DNA from: Lewinella sp. LCG006
GTDB lineage: Bacteria > Bacteroidota > Bacteroidia > Chitinophagales > Saprospiraceae
Direction: 5' to 3'
DNA: 64,000 bases
Assembly: GCF_040784935.1 (NCBI RefSeq)
Contig: NZ_CP160680.1
Location: forward strand, 2,285,501 to 2,349,500
Shown here: in pieces, positions 36,301 through 44,025 of the stretch
Numbering within the stretch: the first letter of the stretch is position 1
Layout: every line of letters begins with the position of its first letter
The notes under the pieces: generated by a model
Database searches by the model: none
What the model saw: only the letters and a program-made list of their open reading frames with translations
Told to the model about the DNA's origin: nothing
Translations under genes and position numbers: made by a program

Positions 36301-36308
36301 TACCTTTG
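36301..36308 (+). promoter_or_regulatory. Promoter -7 box (TACCTTTG) before the leader hairpin
   Basis: Exact TAnnTTTG, 92 bp ahead of the 55-residue membrane protein; the predicted transcript would begin just before the hairpin at 36319. Confidence 0.5.
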
Positions 36309-36318
36309 CCGCAACAAA

Positions 36319-36372
36319 GCAAAACTTTTGGGTCAGCCTATTTATTCAGCAAAGGCTGCCCAAAAGTTTTGC
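36319..36372 (+). promoter_or_regulatory. Long 5' leader hairpin
   Basis: GCAAAACTTTTGGG-T-CAGCCT (36319-36339) pairs with AGGCTGCCCAAAAGTTTTGC (36353-36372): a ~20-bp stem with one bulged T and a 13-base loop. No T-run follows (CGCTTTAATTAA), so it is not a standard terminator. It begins ~10 bases after the -7 box and ends 28 bp before the ATG at 36401, so most of the leader would be folded. Confidence 0.6.
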
Positions 36373-36400
36373 GCTTTAATTAAATGAAGTGATTCACTGT

Positions 36401-36568
36401 ATGGCGTACCAAAGCAGAAAAAGAGACTACCGCACCCCGCGCGAAAAAAATGCGGTCACTTGGCGAAACACCAAGCTGATTGTCCTTTTTTCCACCCTGG
36501 CGATCATCGTTTGGGTTTTTAAAAATCGTTACGAATACTGGGCTTGGATCAAGACCTATTTTTATTGA
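36401..36568 (+). CDS. 55-residue single-pass membrane protein upstream of dnaX
   Basis: Short open frame from the ATG at 36401 to TGA at 36566. A basic N-terminus (MAYQSRKRDYRTPREKNA) is followed by one membrane helix (LIVLFSTLAIIVWVF) and an aromatic tail (YEYWAWIKTYFY). Codon use resembles the neighbouring genes. It has its own promoter with a leader hairpin, and the dnaX -7 box begins 2 bp after its stop. The positive-inside pattern predicts a cytoplasmic N-terminus. Function unknown. Confidence 0.7.
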   Translation: MAYQSRKRDYRTPREKNAVTWRNTKLIVLFSTLAIIVWVFKNRYEYWAWIKTYFY

Positions 36569-36569
36569 T

Positions 36570-36577
36570 TATCTTTG
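36570..36577 (+). promoter_or_regulatory. Promoter -7 box (TATCTTTG) of dnaX
   Basis: Exact TAnnTTTG, 18 bp before the dnaX ATG. A TTG at 36544-36546 could be the -33 element, with a spacing slightly longer than usual. Confidence 0.6.
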
Positions 36578-36595
36578 TAGGAAAGAATATTCTCT

Positions 36596-38389
36596 ATGAG
36601 CAATTTTGTTGTTTCGGCCCGCAAGTATCGCCCCCAGCGCTTTGATGAAGTGGTGGGGCAACAGCACGTGTCCCTGACCCTCAAAAATGCTTTGCAGAGT
36701 GATCACCTGGCCCACGCTTTTCTTTTTTGTGGGCCTCGGGGAGTGGGTAAAACGACCTGCGCCCGAATTTTGGCGAAGACGCTCAATTGCCAAAACCCTA
36801 CGGCCGATTTTGAGCCTTGTAATACTTGTGACAACTGTGTTTCGTTCAGCCAAAATGCTTCTTTCAATATTACCGAGCTGGATGCTGCCAGTAACAACTC
36901 GGTGGAGCACATTCGGGCGCTGATTGAGCAGGTGAGGTTTCAGCCGCAGCAGGGCAAGTACAAGGTGTTCATCATTGATGAGGTACACATGCTTTCTCAG
37001 GCGGCGTTCAATGCCTTTCTGAAAACCTTGGAAGAGCCGCCTTCCTACGCCATCTTTATTCTGGCGACCACGGAGAAGCACAAGATTATTCCTACGATTC
37101 TCTCCCGCTGTCAGATTTTTGATTTCAAGCGGATTCAGACACCGGACATGGTGGCCCACCTGGCAGATATTTGTGAACAAGAAGGGATCAAGGCCGATGC
37201 GGATGCCTTGCACATCGTAGCCCAAAAAGCCGATGGTGCCCTGCGGGATGCGCTTTCTATTTTTGACCGGATCGTTTCGTTTTCCGGCAAGCAGATTTCT
37301 TACGAGGACGTAATTACGAACCTCAATGTGCTGGATTACGACTACTACTTCCGGGTGGTGGATGCCTTGTTGGCCGAAGATATTCAGCAGACGCTTGTGA
37401 TCTTCGACGATATTCAGCGCAAGGGATTTGATGGCGACTTGTTCGTCACGGGCCTGGCGGAGCATTTGCGCAATATCCTCGTTTGCAAAGACGAGCAAAC
37501 CCTGAGCCTGCTGGATGCCAGTGATAGCCTGCGGGACCGGTACCAACAGCAGGCACGCCTGAGCGGCAGTGATTTCATCCTGACGACGCTCAACCTGGCC
37601 AACGATTGCGACCTCAATTACAAACTGGCCCGCAACAAACGGCTCCACGTGGAGATGACGCTCATCAAGATGGCCAGCATAGGAAGAGCTTTCCGGATTG
37701 CTGATCAACCGCTGGCAGCCCCAGCAACCCAGGAAAAAAAAACGCCTGACGCGAACGTAAGTAGCCCCGTGGCCAACGCTGCCGATGTGCCTTCGGTAGG
37801 AATTGCACCGCCCTCCACCAGCCCGGGAAATACCCCACAAGCACCCGCCGCTACAACGACCAACCAGCAAGCCAACTCCTCGACAGAACTAAACAAAAAA
37901 GCACCTCCCACAACGTCCATCCCCATCAAAGAACAGGCCAACACCATGGCCAAGGCCAACCTGAGCAGTATGTTGGCCCAGCTCAAGGAGGAAGATAAAA
38001 TCAAGGTAGAAACGGTTGATAAACTCCAACTCAACGAGGTACAAAAAGCCTGGGATAAATACGTCGCATCCGTTGAACGCGACAGCTTGCGTTTTCAGCT
38101 ACAGGGGGTAGAACTCTCGCTGGAGCACATGACCATTACCGCCAAGGTCAGCTCCATTTTGATAGAGAGTGCCATTCGGGAAGAGCATGACCTCACTGAA
38201 ACCTTGCGCCAAGAGCTAAAAGCGCCCGACCTGATGTTGAAAGTGGAAGTGGATGCCAGCATGCGCAAAGAAGAGGTAAAAGTAAAGCCCAAGACCCTCA
38301 ACGCCCGCGAAAAGTACCAGATGATGGTGGAACAGAACCCCGCCGTAAAGGAGCTGGTGAAGCGCTTTGGTTTGCGGCCTGATGAGTGA
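36596..38389 (+). CDS. dnaX: DNA polymerase III subunit gamma/tau
   Basis: Clamp-loader ATPase, 597 residues. AAA+ module: FDEVVGQQHV, Walker A GPRGVGKTT, zinc-binding Cys set (NCQNPTADFEPCNTCDNC), Walker B IIDEVHMLS, sensor 1 LATTEKHKI, arginine finger SRCQ, and sensor 2 DGALRDALS. A variable Pro/Ala-rich stretch (~370-450) separates it from a C-terminal domain resembling tau domain V (about 470-590). I saw no clear slippery frameshift site for a short gamma form. A palindrome and a 3'-end repeat follow. Confidence 0.96.
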   Translation: MSNFVVSARKYRPQRFDEVVGQQHVSLTLKNALQSDHLAHAFLFCGPRGVGKTTCARILAKTLNCQNPTADFEPCNTCDNCVSFSQNASFNITELDAASNNSVEHIRALIEQVRFQPQQGKYKVFIIDEVHMLSQAAFNAFLKTLEEPPSYAIFILATTEKHKIIPTILSRCQIFDFKRIQTPDMVAHLADICEQEGIKADADALHIVAQKADGALRDALSIFDRIVSFSGKQISYEDVITNLNVLDYDYYFRVVDALLAEDIQQTLVIFDDIQRKGFDGDLFVTGLAEHLRNILVCKDEQTLSLLDASDSLRDRYQQQARLSGSDFILTTLNLANDCDLNYKLARNKRLHVEMTLIKMASIGRAFRIADQPLAAPATQEKKTPDANVSSPVANAADVPSVGIAPPSTSPGNTPQAPAATTTNQQANSSTELNKKAPPTTSIPIKEQANTMAKANLSSMLAQLKEEDKIKVETVDKLQLNEVQKAWDKYVASVERDSLRFQLQGVELSLEHMTITAKVSSILIESAIREEHDLTETLRQELKAPDLMLKVEVDASMRKEEVKVKPKTLNAREKYQMMVEQNPAVKELVKRFGLRPDE

Positions 38390-38392
38390 GTG

Positions 38393-38447
38393 CGTGAGGC
38401 TTACCTTGTATGTTCCTAGAAGAGAGATAATTGAGGCAAGCCTCACG
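38393..38447 (+). repeat. Inverted repeat behind dnaX
   Basis: GTGAGGCTTA just after the dnaX stop and CAAGCCTCAC (about 38437-38446) are inverted copies separated by ~35 bp; the right arm runs into the 3'-end repeat (CACGGTATT). Possible transcript-end hairpin. Confidence 0.5.
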
Positions 38448-38488
38448 GTATTGGGTACGGGGTACTTAGTATAGGGTATTTTAAATAC
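38444..38488 (+). repeat. 3'-end repeat, copy C (behind dnaX)
   Basis: CACGGTATTGGGTAC, GGGGTACTTAGTATAG, then GGTATTTT. Same core and same orientation relative to the preceding gene as copies A, B and D; it lacks the GCCCGCCTG segment. Confidence 0.65.
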
Positions 38489-38540
38489 GAAAAGGTACAG
38501 TACCCCGGTTAACATCAACTGTTCACTTAGCGAACCGTCT

Positions 38541-39176
38541 CTAAATGTACTTGTGCGATCCGTCGCAGGAAGGCATCTTGTTGGACAGGCCACAGACGCA
38601 GTCGTTGATGCCTTTTCCATCGAGAATCCGCTCAATGTACTTTTCTATCCTTGCTGTGCGGGTTTGGGATTGTTTTCCGGCGGAGAAAAACAGGTTGTAG
38701 CCCCTTTGTCGCCCTGGGGTCAGTGCCTCAAAGGCGGTTTTGAAGGCGGGGAGTTCTTCGAACTTATGTAGTAATTCTTCTACCAGAACGAGTTCGTTTT
38801 TTTCTTTAAAATCGATCCTCAATCCTGCTTTTTCCACTTCGATGGCTTCAAAAATATATGCTTCCAAGGTGGATTTTTTTGCTGTAATTTCTTTGCTATT
38901 GGTAAATCGAATCACACGTGCAGCCTGAATATTCTCTCCCGGTTTTTCCAGGATTCCTTCCGGGTTTTGGAGCAAGGCCCCTTTGAAAAAGCTGAGCACA
39001 CAATGGGTCTTAAATCCACCAATGATAGCAATGTTGCTCCCTTGAAAGGTATAGCAAGGAGAACGCCACTTCCATTCCTCTGTCAAATCACAGTCGAGGA
39101 GGATGGTTCTTAGTTCCGCCATTTCTTCCTGCCATTGATCGGCTTTACTGAGGAAGGTGTCTACTTTGGGGTTCAT
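38541..39176 (-). CDS. DUF1801/YdeI-type protein with C-terminal CDGSH iron-sulfur motif
   Basis: 211 residues. N-terminal DUF1801/YdeI part (DQWQEEMAELRTILLDCDLTEEWKWRSPCYTF, in short form EEWKWRSPCYTFQG; then THCVLSFFKGALL), helical tail typical of the OmpD-associated YdeI family (FETLTPGRQRGYNLFFSAGKQ-like block). Residues 193-208, CVCGLSNKMPSCDGSH, match the CDGSH motif CxCx2(S/T)x3PxCDGxH exactly, with C193, C195, C204 and H208 as 2Fe-2S ligands. A half-site needs a partner or dimer. Function unknown. Confidence 0.8.
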   Translation of the reverse strand: MNPKVDTFLSKADQWQEEMAELRTILLDCDLTEEWKWRSPCYTFQGSNIAIIGGFKTHCVLSFFKGALLQNPEGILEKPGENIQAARVIRFTNSKEITAKKSTLEAYIFEAIEVEKAGLRIDFKEKNELVLVEELLHKFEELPAFKTAFEALTPGRQRGYNLFFSAGKQSQTRTARIEKYIERILDGKGINDCVCGLSNKMPSCDGSHKYI

Positions 39177-39271
39177 GGGTTGGGGGGGTGTGTGATTAAC
39201 GGTTGTTGGTTGGATTAACAGCGATGCTTTGCTTACAGCACATTACTAAACAGTCTCATTCCTAATTTCTC

Positions 39272-39751
39272 TTATCCTTCATTTACTCTAATGAGGATAT
39301 CCTTATACAATTTTTCACTTATTCTGAAACCCATTTTTTCTTTTAAATCCTTCATGTAAGGCTCAACCTTTGGTATTAGACCTTCTTCTTTTGCCAATAC
39401 TAGAATACCTAAAAGGCCAATTATTCTAATTCCATATGATCTTGCTATCCTTCTTCCTTTTGCCTCATCCATTACAAGAAAATCCGAATTCAGCTCAAGG
39501 GCTAATACGATCGCTTCTGATTCTCCTTTATCCAGTTTTTCTCTTAACTCCTCGTATAAATTCCGATTCTTTATCTCCACTATCTTTATCCAGTCAAAGG
39601 AATCAATTACTTTTTTCTGCTTTGAAAGGGCTGCTAATTCTTTATATACTTCATTAGGGATTAAGATTTCTCTATAAAGCCCCTTCATTATCAGTAATAA
39701 CTTAATTTTCAACAAGTTAGTTATTGCTGTTGTATCGCTTACTACTACCAC
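39272..39751 (-). CDS. DUF3368 PIN-like toxin
   Basis: 159 residues. PIN-type ribonuclease fold of the DUF3368 group: VVVSDTTAITNLLKI with first acidic residue, LDKGESEAIVLALEL, and LVMDEAKGRRIARSYGI with the C-terminal acidic cluster. Such proteins pair with UPF0175 antitoxins, and the antitoxin gene lies directly upstream, sharing one base at 39751. The pair is clearly AT-richer than its surroundings, a sign of transfer. Confidence 0.85.
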   Translation of the reverse strand: MVVVSDTTAITNLLKIKLLLIMKGLYREILIPNEVYKELAALSKQKKVIDSFDWIKIVEIKNRNLYEELREKLDKGESEAIVLALELNSDFLVMDEAKGRRIARSYGIRIIGLLGILVLAKEEGLIPKVEPYMKDLKEKMGFRISEKLYKDILIRVNEG

Positions 39752-40053
39752 TATTCTTTCATTTCTTTATATGCCTTAATTGAGTCAAGGTCATCTAGAA
39801 AATCTTCATAATCGTATTTTATTAACACATCTCTCTTTGACATTTCCAATTGAAAAGAAATCTGGTCTAGTCCCGCCATATTCCTGGCTTGACCTAAAGT
39901 TAATCGGCCTATATCGTACAGGTGTACTGCGATTTCTATCAACAGATCGTCAGGCGACATATTGGCATTCAGCAGCACATCTTCTCCTATTATTAATCCC
40001 ATCTGCTCTATTGTTTTATATATAACAGCTCTTAGCCTACTAAAATAAGTCAA
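39751..40053 (-). CDS. UPF0175-family antitoxin
   Basis: Up to 100 residues. The segment LLIEIAVHLYDIGRLTLGQARNMAGL followed by FQLEMSKRDV and YDYEDFLDDLDSIK is the UPF0175 pattern (LAVxLYxxGxLSLGxAAxLAG). In short form: AVHLYDIGRLTLGQARNMAG. The N-terminus is uncertain: ATG at 40053 or at 40002 (MGLIIGEDV), the second giving a more usual 83-residue protein. It probably neutralises the PIN-like toxin and represses the operon. AT-rich island. Confidence 0.82.
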   Translation of the reverse strand: MTYFSRLRAVIYKTIEQMGLIIGEDVLLNANMSPDDLLIEIAVHLYDIGRLTLGQARNMAGLDQISFQLEMSKRDVLIKYDYEDFLDDLDSIKAYKEMKE

Positions 40054-40225
40054 TTTGAGTACTTTATCAAATTGACCAAATAAAACCTATACATATTCTC
40101 TTTCACCTAGAATTCTATTTACCCGAAGAGTTGAGCGAACGTCCCCTTATTTGCATTGCACTAAAACCTTGTATCCCCCCTTTTACCTACTTACAAAAAA
40201 GCCTTTTCTACCCCATTCGCAGCCC

Positions 40226-41062
40226 TCACCCCACCTCAACCCCTCGCCCCTCAACCGTAATCCAATCACTCCAGGAGCCGGGGTACAGGCGGGCGTCGCC
40301 TAAGCCGGCGTGTGCGTAGGCGAGGATATTATGGCAGGCGGTGACGCCGGAACCACAGTAGAAGGTGGTCTTTTCTGCTGCTGGTAGATCAGCAAAACGG
40401 GCACGCAGTTCTGCGGGTGATTTTAGCAGTCCTTCGCTGGTCCAATTGTCGGCGAAGGGCAGGTTGATGGCGCCGGGTACGTGGCCCGCTACGGGATCGA
40501 TGGGCTCTACTTCTCCGCGGTAGCGTTCGGGAGCGCGGGAATCTACGACAACAGCGTCAGGAGCGGTACGTAAATGATCTAAGGCTGCGGCATCATTGGT
40601 CCAGTCTTTTTGTGCTTTAGCTACAAAATTTACCGGCGACAGCTTGCGTACTTCTGTGTTCTGCGGCAAGCCTGCTTTTTCCCAAGTGGCCAGTCCGCCG
40701 TCGAGCACCGCCACGGCCTCGTGCCCCAGGTAGCGCAACATCCACCACAGGCGAGCAGCGATGGCACCGCGCTTGTCATCATAAACGACCACCTGCGTCG
40801 CAGGGCTGATTCCCCAACGGCTGAACAATTGTTCCATTGCCGTAATACAGGGCAGTGGGTGCCGCCCGGTCTTTCCCGGAACGATGGGCCCACTCAGGTC
40901 TTCCTCCAGATGAGCGAAGATGGCCCCCGGGATATGAGCATGGTCATAAGCACGTTGGCCATAAGCCAGGTCGTCCAGATCGTGGCGGCAATCAATGACC
41001 AGCCAATTGGGATTCGCCAATTCTGACGCTAATTCTACTGCGGAGATGATGGTATTGAACAC
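40226..41062 (-). CDS. sseA: 3-mercaptopyruvate/thiosulfate sulfurtransferase
   Basis: 278 residues, two rhodanese domains. The C-terminal active loop CGSGVTA (Cys236) is the 3-mercaptopyruvate sulfurtransferase type; the first domain carries RHDLDDLAYGQRAYDHAHIPGA, shown here as DHAHIPGAIF. Ends with YPGSWSDW, the family's end signature. Moves sulfur from mercaptopyruvate to thiols or cyanide. Single gene in normal-GC DNA next to the AT-rich toxin-antitoxin island. Confidence 0.93.
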   Translation of the reverse strand: MFNTIISAVELASELANPNWLVIDCRHDLDDLAYGQRAYDHAHIPGAIFAHLEEDLSGPIVPGKTGRHPLPCITAMEQLFSRWGISPATQVVVYDDKRGAIAARLWWMLRYLGHEAVAVLDGGLATWEKAGLPQNTEVRKLSPVNFVAKAQKDWTNDAAALDHLRTAPDAVVVDSRAPERYRGEVEPIDPVAGHVPGAINLPFADNWTSEGLLKSPAELRARFADLPAAEKTTFYCGSGVTACHNILAYAHAGLGDARLYPGSWSDWITVEGRGVEVG

Positions 41063-41163
41063 AGGATGTCTATTTTAGCTCTTCATTTACTAATAATCTT
41101 CTAATATTGTGAAATTTTCCGTTAGGGAATGAGTATTCACATCATTTTTTATTTCACTACAGT

Positions 41164-43680
41164 ATGATGATCTCACTACGTTATACCATTGGGCTTTTGG
41201 TCGCCTGCTTGCCTTTATTGCTTTTGGGCCAGCTACAAAGTCCTGATAATTTCCTTCCCCATCGCCTGGGACAAACCTTTACGCCTCACCACTTGCTGGT
41301 GGATTATTTCGAGCACGTTGCGGCCAACAGCAAGGCGGTCCAACTCGAAGAATATGGCCGCACCAACGAGCAACGCCCGCTCCTGTTGGCCGTCGTTTCT
41401 ACACAAGAAAATATGGCTCAAATCGAAGCCATTCGCCTGAATCATCTCCGTCGTGCGGGTATAGAAAAAGGCACACCAGACCCTGCGCTCGACCGTGCTA
41501 TCGTCTGGCTGAGCTACAGTGTCCACGGCAACGAAGCGGCCGGCTCAGAATCCAGCATGGGGGTCATCTACGATCTCGTGGATCCCAATAACAAAGCTGC
41601 CCAGGAGTGGCTCAAAAATACCATCGTCATTATCGACCCTTCGGTCAATCCTGATGGGTATTCCCGCTATACCAGTTGGTACCGGGGCGTAGCCACCACC
41701 AGTCGTGATATTAATCCTGATGTTCGCGAGCACCGCGAGCCCTGGCCCGGTGGTCGTACCAACCACTATATGTTTGACCTCAACCGTGATTGGGCCTGGC
41801 AGACGCAGGTGGAATCGCAGCAACGGATCGTGAAATACCACCAATGGATGCCCCATATCCATGCCGATCTGCACGAGCAGTGGTTTGATAATCCTTACTA
41901 TTTTGCACCCGCTGCCCAACCTTTTCACGCTTACATTACCGAATGGCAAAGTGATTTCCAAACAGAAATCGGAAAAAACCACGCCAAATATTTCGACCAA
42001 AATGGCTGGCTCTATTTCACGCGGGAGGTATTTGATCTGCTTTACCCTAGCTACGGTGATACCTACCCCACCTTCAATGGATCTGTAGGAATGACTTACG
42101 AGCAAGGTGGTCACAGTAAAGGTGGCGCAGCTATTTTGTTGCCTAATAGTGATACACTGACCCTCTACGACCGGGTGGCACATCACCGCACTACTTCTTT
42201 GAGCACCATTGAAATTGCGAGTAAGAGTGTGGATCGTTTGGTAAATCAGTTTACCGATTACTTCAAAAGAGCGGCCGACAATCCTACGGGGTCTTACAAG
42301 ACCTACATCATCAAAGGAGATAACCAGCAGCCAAGAATGGAGGCCCTCCTTCAGTTTTTGGATCGCAATGGAATTGAATACGGCACTGCGGCAAGCTCCA
42401 GCACCGTCAACGCCTACAACTACCAAAATGGGAAGCGGGAAAATATCAGCATTGGCAACAATGATTTGGTCATCAGCGCCTACCAGCCTCGTTCGGTGCT
42501 GACCCAGGTATTGCTTGATCCTACCACCGAGGTCGTCGATTCTCTCACTTACGATATCACGGCTTGGAGCCTGCCTTATGCTTATGGCCTTAACGCTTTT
42601 GCGAGTACGACGCGCGTAAATGTGAAAAAAGGTTACGAGCCAGCTCCTTACACCAATAACCTGGGTAGCAATCAAACACCTTATGCCTATCTAATTCCCT
42701 GGGAATCTACCAAGGAAGCACATTTTCTTGCCCAGCTTTTCAAAGCAGATGTGCAGGTAAGAGCTGCCAGTACTGATTTCCAACTTCGCGGCAAGCAATA
42801 CCAGGCAGGAACACTGGTGATCACCCAGGCCGACAACCGTAAAAGAGATGATTTCGATAGTGTCGTACGCGACATCATCCGAACCAATAAGATCAGTGTG
42901 GATGCCATCACAACGGGCTTCACGGACAATGGCCCGGATTTGGGCTCGTCTTCTATGATGTTGCTGAAAGCACCTCGCGTAGCGATGGTAGCCGGTGAGG
43001 GCACTTATTCCAATGAAGCAGGCCAGGTATGGCATTTCTTTGAGCAACGCCTGGACTATCCTATCCATATCTACTACCCCGATGATTTGGAATCCTGGAC
43101 GGGCGAAGATATCGACATCCTTATTTTGCCCGAAGGCTACTACCCAATGAATGATGGAGCAGGTGAAAACATTAAAAACTGGGTTCGCAGTGGTGGCAAG
43201 CTGATTGCCATTGGTGATGCCTTGTCTTCATTAGTAGGTCAGGATGGGTTTGGTCTCAGCTACAAAAGCGCTACCAGCGATAATGAACCCAGCCCCCCTC
43301 ATCAGGACCACAGTTACGCTGGAGCAGAGCGTCGTAGCATTGCTGATGCTATTCCCGGTGCTATTTTTAGTGTAAAGATGGACACTTCCCATCCCTTGGC
43401 TTTTGGTTTAGGGGAAACTTACTTTTCGCTTAAAACAGGCACCTCCGCTTATGAACCGCTCAGCAGTGGTTGGAATATTGGCACCATTGGTGACGACCCC
43501 ATGATCAGTGGTTTTGTAGGTAGCAACGCGAAAGAAAAGATGAAAAATACCTTGGTGTACGGCGTGAAGCGGCACGGTGGTGGCCAAATGGTTTACCTGG
43601 TGGATAATCCGCTTTACCGTGGCTTCTGGGAAAACGGGACTTTCCTGTTTAGCAATGCTCTGTTTATGGTGGGGAATTAG
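41164..43680 (+). CDS. Secreted M14-family zinc carboxypeptidase
   Basis: 838 residues; ATG at 41164 or 41167. Signal peptide ending near LLLLGQ. M14 core in the first ~330 residues: zinc pair in SVHGNEAAG (HxxE), PSVNPDGYSR, FDLNRDW and third ligand in HADLHEQ; a Glu in MTYEQGG may be the general base. The remaining ~480 residues include a Rossmann-like glutamine-amidotransferase-type module (VAMVAGEGTYSN... and ILILPEGYYP) seen in other large Bacteroidota M14 proteins. Probably trims exported peptides. Followed by a perfect 18-bp hairpin and 3'-end repeat copy D. Confidence 0.88.
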   Translation: MMISLRYTIGLLVACLPLLLLGQLQSPDNFLPHRLGQTFTPHHLLVDYFEHVAANSKAVQLEEYGRTNEQRPLLLAVVSTQENMAQIEAIRLNHLRRAGIEKGTPDPALDRAIVWLSYSVHGNEAAGSESSMGVIYDLVDPNNKAAQEWLKNTIVIIDPSVNPDGYSRYTSWYRGVATTSRDINPDVREHREPWPGGRTNHYMFDLNRDWAWQTQVESQQRIVKYHQWMPHIHADLHEQWFDNPYYFAPAAQPFHAYITEWQSDFQTEIGKNHAKYFDQNGWLYFTREVFDLLYPSYGDTYPTFNGSVGMTYEQGGHSKGGAAILLPNSDTLTLYDRVAHHRTTSLSTIEIASKSVDRLVNQFTDYFKRAADNPTGSYKTYIIKGDNQQPRMEALLQFLDRNGIEYGTAASSSTVNAYNYQNGKRENISIGNNDLVISAYQPRSVLTQVLLDPTTEVVDSLTYDITAWSLPYAYGLNAFASTTRVNVKKGYEPAPYTNNLGSNQTPYAYLIPWESTKEAHFLAQLFKADVQVRAASTDFQLRGKQYQAGTLVITQADNRKRDDFDSVVRDIIRTNKISVDAITTGFTDNGPDLGSSSMMLLKAPRVAMVAGEGTYSNEAGQVWHFFEQRLDYPIHIYYPDDLESWTGEDIDILILPEGYYPMNDGAGENIKNWVRSGGKLIAIGDALSSLVGQDGFGLSYKSATSDNEPSPPHQDHSYAGAERRSIADAIPGAIFSVKMDTSHPLAFGLGETYFSLKTGTSAYEPLSSGWNIGTIGDDPMISGFVGSNAKEKMKNTLVYGVKRHGGGQMVYLVDNPLYRGFWENGTFLFSNALFMVGN

Positions 43681-43681
43681 G

Positions 43682-43737
43682 GTAAAATTCACCTTCAGGT
43701 ATACGCTAAAGTCGGTTTGCCTGAAGGTGAATTTTAC
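43682..43737 (+). terminator. Perfect 18-bp hairpin behind the M14 peptidase
   Basis: GTAAAATTCACCTTCAGG (43682-43699) and CCTGAAGGTGAATTTTAC (43720-43737) are perfect inverted repeats with a 20-base loop, starting 2 bp after the stop. There is no T-run; the right arm continues into the 3'-end repeat. Confidence 0.6.
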
Positions 43738-43801
43738 GGTATTATGTACTGGGTATAGCCCGCCTGGCCAAGCGGACAGGGGTATAGGGATTTTTGATAT
43801 C
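43735..43801 (+). repeat. 3'-end repeat, copy D (behind the M14 peptidase)
   Basis: TACGGTATTATGTAC, TGGGTATA, GCCCGCCTGGCCAAGCGGAC, AGGGGTATAGGGATTTTT. Nearly identical to copy B over ~50 bp and in the same orientation with respect to its upstream gene. Confidence 0.7.
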
Positions 43802-43933
43802 GCTAGTAGAAGCATCTGATAAATTTCCTACCACTGGCTTTTCAAATCGATATTGGGAATCAATACCTAATTGTTTACTATCCCTTTATACGCTACTTTA
43901 AGGGGTCAGCGAAGCAGCCGCATCCTACTACGT

Positions 43934-43999
43934 AAAAAGGGCTTCGACCCGCTTGTTTCTATCCCTAAAAGGAAAACAAGCGGGCCGAAGCCCTTTTTT
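43934..43999. terminator. Strong terminator of the fatty acid desaturase gene
   Basis: GGGCTTCGACCCGCTTGTTT and AAACAAGCGGGCCGAAGCCC form a ~20-bp stem with one mismatch and a 14-base loop, flanked by A-run and T-run, so it works on the minus strand for the desaturase and possibly both ways. Confidence 0.85.
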
Positions 44000-44025
44000 A
44001 TTATCGTAAAACCTGTGTTTAAGCT

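Noticed and set aside
36569-37870. 433-codon open frame antisense to dnaX
   Set aside because: It mirrors a strongly conserved dnaX coding sequence, contains no recognisable domain, and arises from the codon bias of the sense gene.
41545-42675. 376-codon open frame antisense to the M14 peptidase
   Set aside because: The sense strand encodes an intact peptidase with catalytic motifs; the antisense translation has no family features.
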